Shown here piece by piece: positions 50,584 through 59,042 of a stretch of DNA of 64,000 bases. The first letter of the stretch is position 1. Each line of letters starts with the position of its first letter. The stretch lies in contig JAQWMR010000010.1 of assembly GCA_029246685.1 (NCBI GenBank), positions 1 through 64,000 on the forward strand, given 5' to 3'. The translations under genes were made by a program, and so were the position numbers. A model generated the notes under the pieces. That model ran no database searches and was not told the origin of the DNA. It saw only the letters and a program-made list of their open reading frames with translations. This DNA comes from Acidimicrobiales bacterium (GTDB taxonomy: Bacteria > Actinomycetota > Acidimicrobiia > Acidimicrobiales > Aldehydirespiratoraceae).

Positions 50584-51755
50584 CGGATCCCCTTCGTCAG
50601 CAGCAGACAGCCGGATTCCGGGCCGCCGCCGGCGCCAATTGCGGCAACCTCGCAGTCGGACACCTGCACGTCCGCGGTGCCCCGCAGCTGCATGACGCCT
50701 TCGTAGAGGAAGCCAAAGCCGTGGAGGCGCCCGCCGGAGAGTTGGCCACCCCAGGTGTTCAGTGGCAACTCGCCGTCTGGCGCGATACGGGCGCCACCCT
50801 CGACAAATGGTCCGCCCTCGCCCTTGCCGCAGAAGCCGAGTGCCTCGATCCAGACCATCGCCAGCCAGGAGAATCCGTCGTACAGCTGGGCGGTGTCGAC
50901 ATCGGCCGCCGTGAGTTCGGTTCGCTCCCACATCGAGCTGGCCGAGTCGCGCATGGCCATCGTGGTGAGATCGTCGAACTGATCCCAACTCGGACGGTGC
51001 CGCAGAGCGGTCCCCATGGCGTTCACATGCACGGCGCCGTTGGGCGCGTCGGGGGCGTAGTCGCGGTGCGACACGATCACCACCGTCGAACCGTCGCAGG
51101 GAACGTCGCAGTCGTAGAGGCCGAACGGGTCGCTGATCGTCCGAATGCCGAGGTAGTCCTCCATCGACATCGGATCGGTGTAGATCGCCTTCGGGTTGCT
51201 GGCCGCGTTGGTGCGGGCGTTGATCGCGATCGCACCGAGCTGCTCGCGGGTGGTGCCGTACTCGTGCATGTGACGTTGCGCGTAGCAGGCGATCCAGTTC
51301 GCCGCGGATGTGACCCCGTAGGGAATGAGGTACTGGAAGGCAGGCGGCATCCCCCCCATTCCGCCACCACCACCACCGCCGGCGCGGACAGCACCGCGAC
51401 TGCCCTCGACGACGGTGCGGAACACCAGGACGTGGCGAGCGAGCCCGGCGGCGACCGCGAGAACTGCCTTGTGTACTGCGCCGAGTTGTCCGCTGGTTTC
51501 GGCCGCGCCGTCGCGCCAGTTCAGCGAGAAGCGCAACGTGTCGTGGAGCTCGGCACCGGAGCAGCCGCCGAAGGGGCCACCCATTCCGGGGTACGTGGAG
51601 ATGCCGTCGATGTCGTCGACCGTGAGGCCCGCGTCTTCGATCGCCCGCAGTGAGGCCTCAACGGTGAGGTCGAGACCGCTGCGGTACAGGCGTCGGCCGA
51701 TGTCGCTCTGGGCGGCGCCGCTGATGATCGCCTGTCGCTCGAGTGGTTCGGTCAC
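50580..51755 (-). CDS. SCP2-thiolase-like protein (Ltp2-type), degenerate catalytic Cys
   Basis: 391-residue thiolase-fold protein of the lipid-transfer/SCP2-thiolase branch. Where true thiolases have the nucleophilic Cys, the sequence reads GAAETSGQ with Thr87; and the active-site NxHGG is NTWGGQLSGGRLHGFGF. It therefore is unlikely to be a thiolase. Ltp2-like proteins with a DUF35 partner are retro-aldolases that cut steroid or long-chain 3-hydroxy side chains, and this pair fits that model. A run of seven Gly (126-132) before MGGM is a flexible loop of unknown function. Starts at GTG 51755 overlapping the LivF stop. Confidence 0.87.
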   Translation of the reverse strand: MTEPLERQAIISGAAQSDIGRRLYRSGLDLTVEASLRAIEDAGLTVDDIDGISTYPGMGGPFGGCSGAELHDTLRFSLNWRDGAAETSGQLGAVHKAVLAVAAGLARHVLVFRTVVEGSRGAVRAGGGGGGGMGGMPPAFQYLIPYGVTSAANWIACYAQRHMHEYGTTREQLGAIAINARTNAASNPKAIYTDPMSMEDYLGIRTISDPFGLYDCDVPCDGSTVVIVSHRDYAPDAPNGAVHVNAMGTALRHRPSWDQFDDLTTMAMRDSASSMWERTELTAADVDTAQLYDGFSWLAMVWIEALGFCGKGEGGPFVEGGARIAPDGELPLNTWGGQLSGGRLHGFGFLYEGVMQLRGTADVQVSDCEVAAIGAGGGPESGCLLLTKGIR

Positions 51756-52477
51756 GATGATGATCCTGTCTCGAAGAGGTGGTCGACGACCACGTCTGCC
51801 GCCTCGGCCGACGGGCCCGTCCACGCGATCGTGCCGTGGTCGAGCAACGCGACGTGGTCACAGAGTTCGAGGGCGTGCTGCACGTGCTGCTCGACGATCA
51901 GCAGTGCGGCCCCGCTCGAGCGGATTGATGTGAGCGTCTCGTAGACCTCGTCGACGATGATCGGTGCGAGCCCGAGGGACAACTCGTCGGCGATCAGGAG
52001 TCGGGGCTTCTCGACGAGGACGCGCGCGAGCGACAGCATTCGCTGTTCGCCGCCGGACAACGTCCCTGCCACTTGGCGGCGTCTCTCGCCGAGTCGGGGG
52101 AAGAGCGTGTAGGCCTCGTCGAGCGCGGCGGGCACGTTCTTGCGGCCGAGGGAGCGGCGGAAATACAGGACGAGATTCTCCTCGACCGTGAATGTCGCGA
52201 ACACCGATCGACCTTCCGGGGCATGGGCGATCCCGGCCTGAGCGAAGCGGTAGGTGGGTTCGCGCGTCATCGTCACGCCGTCGACGCGGACGGCGCCGGT
52301 GGCCGCGTCGACAAGCCCGCTCGCGACTCGTGCGACGGTGGTCTTGCCGGCGCCGTTCGAGCCGAGCAAGGCCATTGCGTCACCGGGGTGGATCGTGAGC
52401 GAAACGCCGAAGAGGGCTCGGAAGGGGCCGTACTCGGCCGTCACATCCTCGAGCTCGAGGAGTGGAGTGTCAGCCAT
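51752..52477 (-). CDS. livF: Branched-chain-type ABC importer ATPase LivF
   Basis: 241-residue ATPase: Walker A LGSNGAGKTTVAR, signature LSGGEQRMLSL, Walker B LLIADELSLGLAP, His in EQHVQHAL. LivF-type by length and by the LGLAPIIVDEVYE region. Partner of LivG at 52470, with an 8-bp overlap. Co-operonic with thiolase, DUF35, phosphotransferase and thioesterase genes, so the imported ligand is likely an acid or lipid-related compound rather than leucine. Confidence 0.92.
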   Translation of the reverse strand: MADTPLLELEDVTAEYGPFRALFGVSLTIHPGDAMALLGSNGAGKTTVARVASGLVDAATGAVRVDGVTMTREPTYRFAQAGIAHAPEGRSVFATFTVEENLVLYFRRSLGRKNVPAALDEAYTLFPRLGERRRQVAGTLSGGEQRMLSLARVLVEKPRLLIADELSLGLAPIIVDEVYETLTSIRSSGAALLIVEQHVQHALELCDHVALLDHGTIAWTGPSAEAADVVVDHLFETGSSS

Positions 52478-53243
52478 CGCTCACCTCGAGGTTGCCGAGG
52501 TACGCGTGGCGCACGGCCGGCATCGCCAGCGTCGACGCGGTCGGGCCTTCGGCGATGAGCGAACCGAAGTCGAGCACGTAGAGCCGCTCGGTGAAGTCGG
52601 CGACGAGCTCGACGTCGTGCTCCACGAGCAGGATCGCGAATCCCTTCTCGGCTTGCACCGCCCGAAGCGTCGTCGCCAGCGCCGTGGTCTCGTCTCGGTC
52701 GAGGCCGGAGGAAGGCTCGTCGAGAAGGAGGAGTGTCGGCTCCGTCATGAGGGCCCGGCCGACCTCCACGAGTCGACCCTGCCCGAGACTCAGCGCCTCG
52801 ATGGGCTCGTCGGCGAGATCGAGAAGCCCGAGCAGATCGAGCACGTCGTCGCAGCGATCGATCTCGTCGCGGCGAGGACGCCCCAATCCGATCAGGTCCT
52901 TCCAGAACGCGCCCGTGCCGTTGTGGACCCGCTCCGCGATCAGGAGGTGCTCACGAACACTCGTGTCGGAGAACAGTTCGATGCGCTGGAACGTCCGTCC
53001 GATGCCGGCCCGCGCTCGCTTGTGAACGGGATACGAGCTGATGTCACGGCCTTGGAACTGAACCGTTCCGGAGTCGGGCGCAAGGATGCCGAGCAGGCAG
53101 TTGAAGAACGTCGTCTTGCCTGCGCCGTTGGGTCCGATCAGGCCGACCCGCTCGCCGGCGTCGACGCGGATGCTCACGTCGCTCAGGGCCTGGATGCCGG
53201 AGAATGTCTTGGTGATGACTTCGGACTCGAGTACGGCCGTCAT
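52470..53243 (-). CDS. livG: Branched-chain-type ABC importer ATPase LivG
   Basis: 257-residue ATPase: Walker A GPNGAGKTTFFN, signature SLGQGRLVEVGRAL (variant LSxGQ), Walker B LLLLDEPSSGLD, and H-loop VEHDVELV. GRTFQRIELFSDTSVREHLL is the LivG hallmark. ATG 53243 overlaps the permease stop by 4 bp. Part of the nine-gene minus-strand run. Confidence 0.92.
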   Translation of the reverse strand: MTAVLESEVITKTFSGIQALSDVSIRVDAGERVGLIGPNGAGKTTFFNCLLGILAPDSGTVQFQGRDISSYPVHKRARAGIGRTFQRIELFSDTSVREHLLIAERVHNGTGAFWKDLIGLGRPRRDEIDRCDDVLDLLGLLDLADEPIEALSLGQGRLVEVGRALMTEPTLLLLDEPSSGLDRDETTALATTLRAVQAEKGFAILLVEHDVELVADFTERLYVLDFGSLIAEGPTASTLAMPAVRHAYLGNLEVSDG

Positions 53244-55318
53244 GTCGCGGCCTCCGGAGCCGCAGCTCGCTCCGCGTCTCGTGCGTAGTAGCGGTCGTTG
53301 CGTTTCTGCGTGGCTCGCCGTTTCCCGAACTCGAGCATGCCTTCGGGGTGGCGGGCGAACTGGATCGCGGTGAGGCCGAAGAGGACAAATCGCCACTTCG
53401 CCGAGATCGGGAAGATGCCCGGGAGGTTGTCCTCATTGAAGTACGGAAGCCACTCGAGGAACGAACCTTCGAGGATCACCGGACTGAAGAGCGCGAATGC
53501 CGCTCCGGCCTGGATCGCTCCTTCTACGGTGCGCGCGCTCAGAGACACGACGAGCACCAGCCAGAACATCGCAGCCACTGGGCTGAAGTTCTTCGGATAG
53601 TTGACGTCGCCCTCCAGCATCGCCAGGAACGCGCCGCCGAGGCCGGCGATGAACGCGGACACGGCGAAGGCCACGATCCGGGCGCGGGCCGGCGAGATGC
53701 CGATGGACTCCGCTGCAACCTCGCTACTCCGAAGCGCCCGCAGCGACTGTCCGATCGTGCCCTCTCGGAGCTGGATCACCGCGACCGACACGATCACCAG
53801 CACGATCACGGCGAGCGCGAGGAATGCACGGTCGGACTCCCCGAAGTCGAAGGGGCCGATGACCGGCCGAGGGACCTGTGTTCCGGAGAAGAGGGCGCTC
53901 TCCCCGCCGCCGACCCACGAGAACTTCACGATCACCGCGTCGAAGAAGAAGGCAAAAGCGAGCGTCGCGATAGCAAGCCACACGCCGCCCAGCTTGAGGA
54001 CCGGAAGCGCGACAATGGCGCCGACCACCGCGGCGATTGCGGCGCCGATGAGCGCCGCCGTGAGCGCTGACATGTCGTAGCGATCGACGAGTTGGAACAC
54101 GGTGAACGCGCCGATCGCCGCAAAGGCGCCCTGGCACAGAGAGATCTGCCCCGCGAAGCCGGTGATGACCGTGATCGACAGATAGATGATCGAGAGCACC
54201 GTTGCAGTGCTGAGAAGCGCGATCCAGCGGACATCGGCCTGGGTGAATCCCAGCCAACCCACGAGGCCCAGGAAGCACACGCCGAAGATCCGGGTCTGCA
54301 GCGTCAGAAGCGGGTGGCGGGTTGTCGCGGCGAGCGCGGGTGGGGGTGGGTCGACGCCGGAGAGAGGGTCCGCGGCGTCGACGGCGCGGCGGATCGCGGG
54401 CCAGAACACGAGGATCCCGAACAGGACGACGAAGGGGAGAGACGGGGTGAGGTTGTCCTTGAACGGCTCGAGCCAGGTGTGGTCGTCCGCCCAACGCGGC
54501 AGATACGTGTTGAACACCGCGATGAACCAGCCGAGGCCCATGCCACCGAAGAACGCTCCCGGGAGGCTCACGAGGCGCCCGACTGCTGCCGCAGCCATGG
54601 CGAGCACCATGAGCGTGAAGAAGTCGTTGCTGATGAGCGTGTTGAGTCGGGGAGCGATCAACACGCCGGCCATCCCCGCGAAGATGCTCGAAATCGCCCA
54701 GGCGAGCGCCGAGACGCGGTCGGCGGGAATGCCCGCGAGCTCGGTCATGCGCGGGCTCTCGACGACGCCGCGCATCGCCAACCCCATGGATGTGAACCTG
54801 AACATCGCCCCGAGCAGAATCACACCCACCCCGGCGACGATGATCTGCGCCAGCTCGTCGCGGCTGAAGGGGTAGACGCCGGTGGGGTCGTAGAAGACGG
54901 ACGAGCCATCCGGAACGATGCCTGTCGGTGTGCGACCGGCTACCGGCTTGTAGTCGGCGATCAGCTCGAACAGCGCAGGGAGAGCCACGCTCAACCCGAT
55001 CGCGATCACGAGCTTCGAGACCGCCGACGCCGTTCGCAGGTTCCGGAAGATCAGTCGTTCGAGCGTGAGACCGATCGCCGGCGCGATGACGAAGACCGAC
55101 AAGACGACGGCCGGGACGATGCCCCACCCCCACTCCTGGCGTGCCTTGAAGAACATCGCAGCCGAGATGTACGCCTGCGCGCCGAACGCGAGGTTGAACA
55201 CGCCGGAGGTCTTGTAGGTCAGCACGAAGCCGAGCCCGATCAGTGCGTAGACCGTGCCCGGCGGTGTGCCTTGGAGGAGCGCGCGTACGAAGTCCTCGCC
55301 GATTAACGCAAGTGTCAC
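53240..55318 (-). CDS. Fused LivH-LivM branched-chain-type ABC permease
   Basis: 692-residue permease combining two membrane proteins normally encoded separately. Residues about 1-310 are LivH-like (ALIGLGFVLTYKTSGVFNLAFGAQAYISA; ARLNTLISNDFF); a linker around 310-340 with PLSGVDPPPPALA leads into a LivM-like half (SIIYLSITVITGFAGQISLCQGAFAAIGAF; RALRSSEVAAESIGISPARARIVAFAVSAFIAGLGGAFLA). The C-terminal tail is cytoplasmic and basic (EFGKRRATQKRNDR). Starts at GTG 55318, 31 bp after the substrate-binding gene. Confidence 0.9.
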   Translation of the reverse strand: MTLALIGEDFVRALLQGTPPGTVYALIGLGFVLTYKTSGVFNLAFGAQAYISAAMFFKARQEWGWGIVPAVVLSVFVIAPAIGLTLERLIFRNLRTASAVSKLVIAIGLSVALPALFELIADYKPVAGRTPTGIVPDGSSVFYDPTGVYPFSRDELAQIIVAGVGVILLGAMFRFTSMGLAMRGVVESPRMTELAGIPADRVSALAWAISSIFAGMAGVLIAPRLNTLISNDFFTLMVLAMAAAAVGRLVSLPGAFFGGMGLGWFIAVFNTYLPRWADDHTWLEPFKDNLTPSLPFVVLFGILVFWPAIRRAVDAADPLSGVDPPPPALAATTRHPLLTLQTRIFGVCFLGLVGWLGFTQADVRWIALLSTATVLSIIYLSITVITGFAGQISLCQGAFAAIGAFTVFQLVDRYDMSALTAALIGAAIAAVVGAIVALPVLKLGGVWLAIATLAFAFFFDAVIVKFSWVGGGESALFSGTQVPRPVIGPFDFGESDRAFLALAVIVLVIVSVAVIQLREGTIGQSLRALRSSEVAAESIGISPARARIVAFAVSAFIAGLGGAFLAMLEGDVNYPKNFSPVAAMFWLVLVVSLSARTVEGAIQAGAAFALFSPVILEGSFLEWLPYFNEDNLPGIFPISAKWRFVLFGLTAIQFARHPEGMLEFGKRRATQKRNDRYYARDAERAAAPEAAT

Positions 55319-55349
55319 CGCGCCCTGCCCCGTGTTGGTTGCGTTCGCG

Positions 55350-56747
55350 TCACTCGAACGTCGACGGTGTGGGGTCCTGCCAGCTCAGGTCGTCCTGCGG
55401 CCAGCACTGCCAGGGGTCGTCGTTGATCTTCTCGAACGCCCCATCCAGCATTCGCATCAGGGCGACGCACTCGAGCGTCGCGCCGTGGGTCAGCCTGTCG
55501 TCATCGGTCGGTGCCACGTGCTGGCGCGACCAGTCGAGCGGGAAGTTCAGCCCGTTGTAGGTGTATGCCGTGAACTCGGTGTTGATCGCGTCGACGATCG
55601 ACGGCCGGTCAAACTCCGGTCCGGTGGCGATCAGGCCCTCGACGAACAGCATCGCGTTCATCCAGCCGACCATCGTCTGCTCTGCCGTCTGGCCGCCGTG
55701 AGCGCCGACCCACTCGTTGTAGAGCTGGATCTGCGGGTGATCGGTGAACTCGAACGGGACGAACTGCGGAGCCACGAAGTCGCCGTCGAAGAGGCTTCCG
55801 GCCTCGGCGACGAAGCCGGCGTCGTAGGTGTTCGGATGCCACATCGTGATCTGGTCCCGAAGGCCCTGGCGCTGGAGCTCTTCGGCGATCGTCTTCATGC
55901 CGTTGAGATCGAGACAGGTCCCGACGAAGTCGACGCCCAGGTCGCCCCACTCCGTCACCTGTGGAGCGATGCCGTTGTTCAGGCCGAACTCGAGGTCGTC
56001 GTAGACCTTGGCGACCTCGATACCGAGGTCGCCGCTGTACTCGTCGACCGCGGCAGCCAGCGTGTTCGCGCACGTCTGCGACTCGGGGGAGACTCCGTAT
56101 CCGAGGGTGACGGCCGTTGTCGCTTCGGCGAGGCTCATCATGTAGGGGAGGGCGCGCCCCTTGCAGTCGACGCAGAACACGCCTTGATGCGGGAACATGT
56201 TGAACCGCTCGTTGTTCTGCGGGGCCTGGATCCCCCAGTTGAACGTTGGGATGCCGGCGTCGTTCAGGTCGCCGTAGCCGCCGGGATTCAGTGTCGCGCC
56301 GAAGGTCACCAGAGTGTCTTCGTCAGCGATGATCTGCAGCGCCCGGTCCTGGTGCAGGAAGAGCTCGTCGTCGAGCGCGGTGCCCACCTCGAGTTGGCGG
56401 CCGAACACGCCACCGAGCGAGTTCTCGTAGTCGAAATACGCCTCGATCCCCGTGAGGTAGCAATCGAGGATGCAGGTGCCGAGCGGGTTGTTCTCCCGCA
56501 GCCCGAGAACAGCGACCGCGATCGACTCGTCGCTGACGCCCGGGACGCCCTCGAGGGCCACGAACGTGTTGCGGTCGACGACGGGCTCATCGACAACGTT
56601 GCCGTCACCGTCGCCGACGGGCGCGGCGGTGGTCGTCGTGGTGGTCGTGGTCGCATCGGTCGCGGTGTCGCCGCTGTTGCCGCATGCAGCGGCGAGCAAC
56701 GAGAACGCAAGCAAGAGTGCGAGAACGGTAGACAGCTTTCGATGCAT
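55350..56747 (-). CDS. Branched-chain-type ABC substrate-binding lipoprotein
   Basis: 465-residue lipoprotein: MHRKLST n-region, lipobox AAAC with Cys22, and a Thr-rich linker (about 30-42). The mature domain is of the periplasmic-binding family 6/LivK type (GVFGRQLEVGTALDDELFLHQDRALQIIADEDTLVTFGATLNPGGYGDL; VAKVYDDLEFGLNNGIAPQ). It binds the imported ligand outside the cell. GGGGGAAAG lies just upstream of ATG 56747; a longer in-frame start at 56789 would spoil the signal peptide. Ligand unknown but tied by operon to CoA-ester chemistry. Confidence 0.9.
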   Translation of the reverse strand: MHRKLSTVLALLLAFSLLAAACGNSGDTATDATTTTTTTTAAPVGDGDGNVVDEPVVDRNTFVALEGVPGVSDESIAVAVLGLRENNPLGTCILDCYLTGIEAYFDYENSLGGVFGRQLEVGTALDDELFLHQDRALQIIADEDTLVTFGATLNPGGYGDLNDAGIPTFNWGIQAPQNNERFNMFPHQGVFCVDCKGRALPYMMSLAEATTAVTLGYGVSPESQTCANTLAAAVDEYSGDLGIEVAKVYDDLEFGLNNGIAPQVTEWGDLGVDFVGTCLDLNGMKTIAEELQRQGLRDQITMWHPNTYDAGFVAEAGSLFDGDFVAPQFVPFEFTDHPQIQLYNEWVGAHGGQTAEQTMVGWMNAMLFVEGLIATGPEFDRPSIVDAINTEFTAYTYNGLNFPLDWSRQHVAPTDDDRLTHGATLECVALMRMLDGAFEKINDDPWQCWPQDDLSWQDPTPSTFE

Positions 56748-56886
56748 CTTTCCCCCAAGGAGACGACCGAGTCGGATGCGGTGACGCAACTGACGCTGGT
56801 GTTAGATCATTACATTAGCGCGGGCGGTCGAACCGCTCCAGATCGTCCCGGAGGAGGGTGATGGGCTGGTCACTCGGGGCGTTCTT
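56748..56886. promoter_or_regulatory. Divergent gap holding promoters of Liv operon and phosphotransferase
   Basis: The largest non-coding stretch in the window (139 bp). It has an AT-rich island near 56802-56818 (TTAGATCATTACATTAG) suited to a -10 region on either strand and a GGAGGAGGG box at 56850-56858. No perfect palindrome or tRNA seen. Confidence 0.4.
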
Positions 56887-57960
56887 GTGATCCCTTCGTC
56901 GCCGCAAGCGATCGATGCCGGTTGGCTGTCCGGCGCGCTGCAGGCTCGGGTTCCGGGCGTCACGGTGTCGCGGGTGGATGTCGAGCGCGTCGTCGATGCC
57001 ACCAACGCGAACGCCACGATGTCGGTCGTTCACGACGCCCCGGACCGACTGCCGAATCGCCTGTTCGTGAAGATGGCGCCGGTGGACCCGGATCGCCGCG
57101 CCCGTTTGGACTGGGCGTCGATGGCCGACCGCGAGACGCGCTTCTATCGGGATCTCACGGTGCCGCTTTCGATCGCCGTACCCGACGTCTACGCGGCAGA
57201 GCTTGACGACGACACGGGAGAGTTCGCGCTCGTGATGGAGGTTCTCGGCACCGGCCGGACGCGGATGCCCGATCTCGTGGGAGGACTCGACCCCGCACTT
57301 CTCGGGGCGACGATGGGTGAGTTCGCGGACCTCCATGCCCGGTATGAGAACCTCGCGACGCGGGAATCCGAGGTCCCGTGGCTCACGAGGTCAGGACGGA
57401 CAAGCGACTACGGGGCACGACTCCTGCGCGCGGGCATCGATGGCGGTGCGGCGCTCGCGCCGCCATTCGTGGCCGTCGCAGAGCGCTACATCCGTGATCG
57501 CGATCTGCTCCAGGATGCCTGGGAGCTCGGTCCGGCGACGGTGCTGCACGGCGACGGGCACATCGGCAACGTCTTCGCGGACGAGAGAGTCACACCGCCG
57601 CGGATCGGCTTCTTCGATTGGGGGCTGATGACGATCGGCTCTCCGATGCGCGACATCTCCTATCTGCTCGCGATGACGCTCTCGCCGGCGGACCGACGAG
57701 CCAATGAGCGCCGGCTCATCAACGAGTACCTCGAGGCGCGCCGCCGGCACGGGGCTGCGCCGATCGCGGGCGACGACGCGTGGTTCTGGCACCGACTCCA
57801 GTCGGCCTACACGGTCGTCGCGTCCTGCCAATCGATCGTGCCAAGGCCGGACGAGAGCCCAGGACGGAGCGCCTTCGCCGCCGCCTTTGTTCGTCGGGCG
57901 GAGGAGGCGGTCGCCGACCTCGGAGCACTCGATGCGATCGACGAGTTCGCCCGGCGCTGA
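56887..57960 (+). CDS. Phosphotransferase family protein (APH-like)
   Basis: 357-residue kinase-fold phosphotransferase. Catalytic loop VLHGDGHIGNVF and metal-binding FFDWGLMTIGSPMRDISYLL are present, and FVKMAPVDPDRRARLDW holds the lobe-1 Lys; similarity to its relative at 48946 is only at family level. GTG 56887 start. Monocistronic by position and divergent from the Liv operon. Substrate unknown. Confidence 0.83.
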   Translation: MIPSSPQAIDAGWLSGALQARVPGVTVSRVDVERVVDATNANATMSVVHDAPDRLPNRLFVKMAPVDPDRRARLDWASMADRETRFYRDLTVPLSIAVPDVYAAELDDDTGEFALVMEVLGTGRTRMPDLVGGLDPALLGATMGEFADLHARYENLATRESEVPWLTRSGRTSDYGARLLRAGIDGGAALAPPFVAVAERYIRDRDLLQDAWELGPATVLHGDGHIGNVFADERVTPPRIGFFDWGLMTIGSPMRDISYLLAMTLSPADRRANERRLINEYLEARRRHGAAPIAGDDAWFWHRLQSAYTVVASCQSIVPRPDESPGRSAFAAAFVRRAEEAVADLGALDAIDEFARR

Positions 57961-57971
57961 CGGCGTTGTGA

Positions 57972-58934
57972 CTAGCCGATGGCTTCGTCCAGGGTCTTGC
58001 CGGCGAGCTCGACCATTTCCGGGTTGTGGCCGTTGGCGACGAGGTTGACCGTCACGCCGTCGATTCCGGATGCCATGAGGTCGCTGATCTGTTCGCCGAT
58101 CTCGTCCGGCCCGCCATGCGTGATCATCGGCAGCATCATGTCCATGACGCCCTCGGGCCAATCCTTGAATTCGGCGAACGTCTGAATGTCGGCCACGCAC
58201 TGATCGTGCGACTCGCCGATGGCCATCATGACGAGCTTGGTCACCTTGATCTCGGACCGATCGCGGCCGAGTCGCTCGCAATGCGCGGCGAGCGCATCGA
58301 GCTTGCGGGGAATCTCCTCGGCCGTGCCGGTGAGGTTCGACTCGTCTGCGTATTGCGCGACCATGCGCAGCGTCTTCTTCTCGCCACTTCCGCCGATCAT
58401 GACGGGAATGCGCGAGAGCGGCTGCGGCTCGTTTATCGCGTCAGTGACCTTGTAGTGCTTGCCGTCGAGCGACGGCCGCTCGCCCCGCAGCATCGGAAGA
58501 ATGATGTTGAGCGCTTCCTCGAGCTTCTCGAATCGTTCGGTGAACGTGTTGAACGGGATGCCGAACGAATCGTGCTCCAGTTCGAACCAACCCGAACCGA
58601 TTCCGAGCGTGGCTCGGCCGTGGGACACGTGGTCGAGCGCCGTGATGGTCTTCGCCAGGATTGCCGGGTTCCGGTAGGTGTTGCCCGTGACGAGCGCTGA
58701 CAACCGCACCTTCTCGGTGTGTTGGGCCAGCGCGGCGAGCAGCGTGTAGCACTCGAACATGTTGGCGTCTGGCTCGCCGATGCCGGGCAACTGATAGAAG
58801 TGGTCCATCACGAAGACCCGGTCGAAGCCGGAGGCTTCGGCGGCTTTCGCCTGGGCGACGACCATGTCGAAGGTGTCGCCGGCCGCGGCGCCCGGGTAGT
58901 CGAAGTTGGGGATCTGATAGCCGAGGCGGGTCAT
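57972..58934 (-). CDS. LLM-class F420-dependent oxidoreductase
   Basis: 320-residue luciferase-like protein. MTRLGYQIPNFDYPG, VMDHFYQLPGIGEPDANMFE, LSALVTGNTYRNPAILAKTITALDHVSHGRATLGIGSGWFELEH and IPVMIGGSGEKKTLRMVAQYAD are typical of the actinobacterial F420 LLM group. SD-like GGAGCC before ATG 58934. It is divergent from a TetR gene across the operator-like repeat array at 58949-59006, so it is the probable target of that repressor. Fifth LLM gene in the window. Confidence 0.86.
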   Translation of the reverse strand: MTRLGYQIPNFDYPGAAAGDTFDMVVAQAKAAEASGFDRVFVMDHFYQLPGIGEPDANMFECYTLLAALAQHTEKVRLSALVTGNTYRNPAILAKTITALDHVSHGRATLGIGSGWFELEHDSFGIPFNTFTERFEKLEEALNIILPMLRGERPSLDGKHYKVTDAINEPQPLSRIPVMIGGSGEKKTLRMVAQYADESNLTGTAEEIPRKLDALAAHCERLGRDRSEIKVTKLVMMAIGESHDQCVADIQTFAEFKDWPEGVMDMMLPMITHGGPDEIGEQISDLMASGIDGVTVNLVANGHNPEMVELAGKTLDEAIG

Positions 58935-58948
58935 GGTGGCTCCATTCG

Positions 58949-59006
58949 CTGACGCTCTGACGCTCTGACGCTCTGACGCTCTGACACTCTAAGCATGAAG
59001 TGTCAG
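58949..59006. promoter_or_regulatory. Operator-like array: five tandem CTGACRCT units plus inverted AGTGTCAG
   Basis: CTGACGCT is repeated four times head-to-tail (58949-58980), followed by CTGACACT (58981-58988), which pairs exactly with AGTGTCAG at 58999-59006 (10-bp spacer). It lies between the divergent LLM and TetR genes, and the inverted pair ends directly before the TetR promoter -35. Likely TetR operator with reiterated half-sites; it may have grown by slippage. Confidence 0.6.
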
Positions 59007-59007
59007 C

Positions 59008-59035
59008 TTGTCCACCTCTGTCAGATCGGTACTAT
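59008..59035 (+). promoter_or_regulatory. TetR gene promoter
   Basis: TTGTCC (59008-59013), 16-bp spacer, TACTAT (59030-59035), then 7 nt to ATG 59043. A clear leaderless promoter; it abuts the inverted repeat at 58981-59006, so autorepression is likely. Confidence 0.6.
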
Positions 59036-59042
59036 GGCGTTC

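Noticed and set aside
50580..51755. Calling the thiolase-like gene an acetyl-CoA acetyltransferase
   Set aside because: The nucleophilic Cys and active-site His positions are Thr and Trp, so thiolysis is unlikely.
56802..56818. AT-rich segment considered as a palindromic operator upstream of the Liv operon
   Set aside because: Only scattered symmetry on inspection; kept merely as a likely promoter region.
58949..58990. Short tandem repeats considered as a CRISPR array
   Set aside because: Units are 8 bp with no spacers and no cas genes nearby; fits a regulatory half-site array instead.
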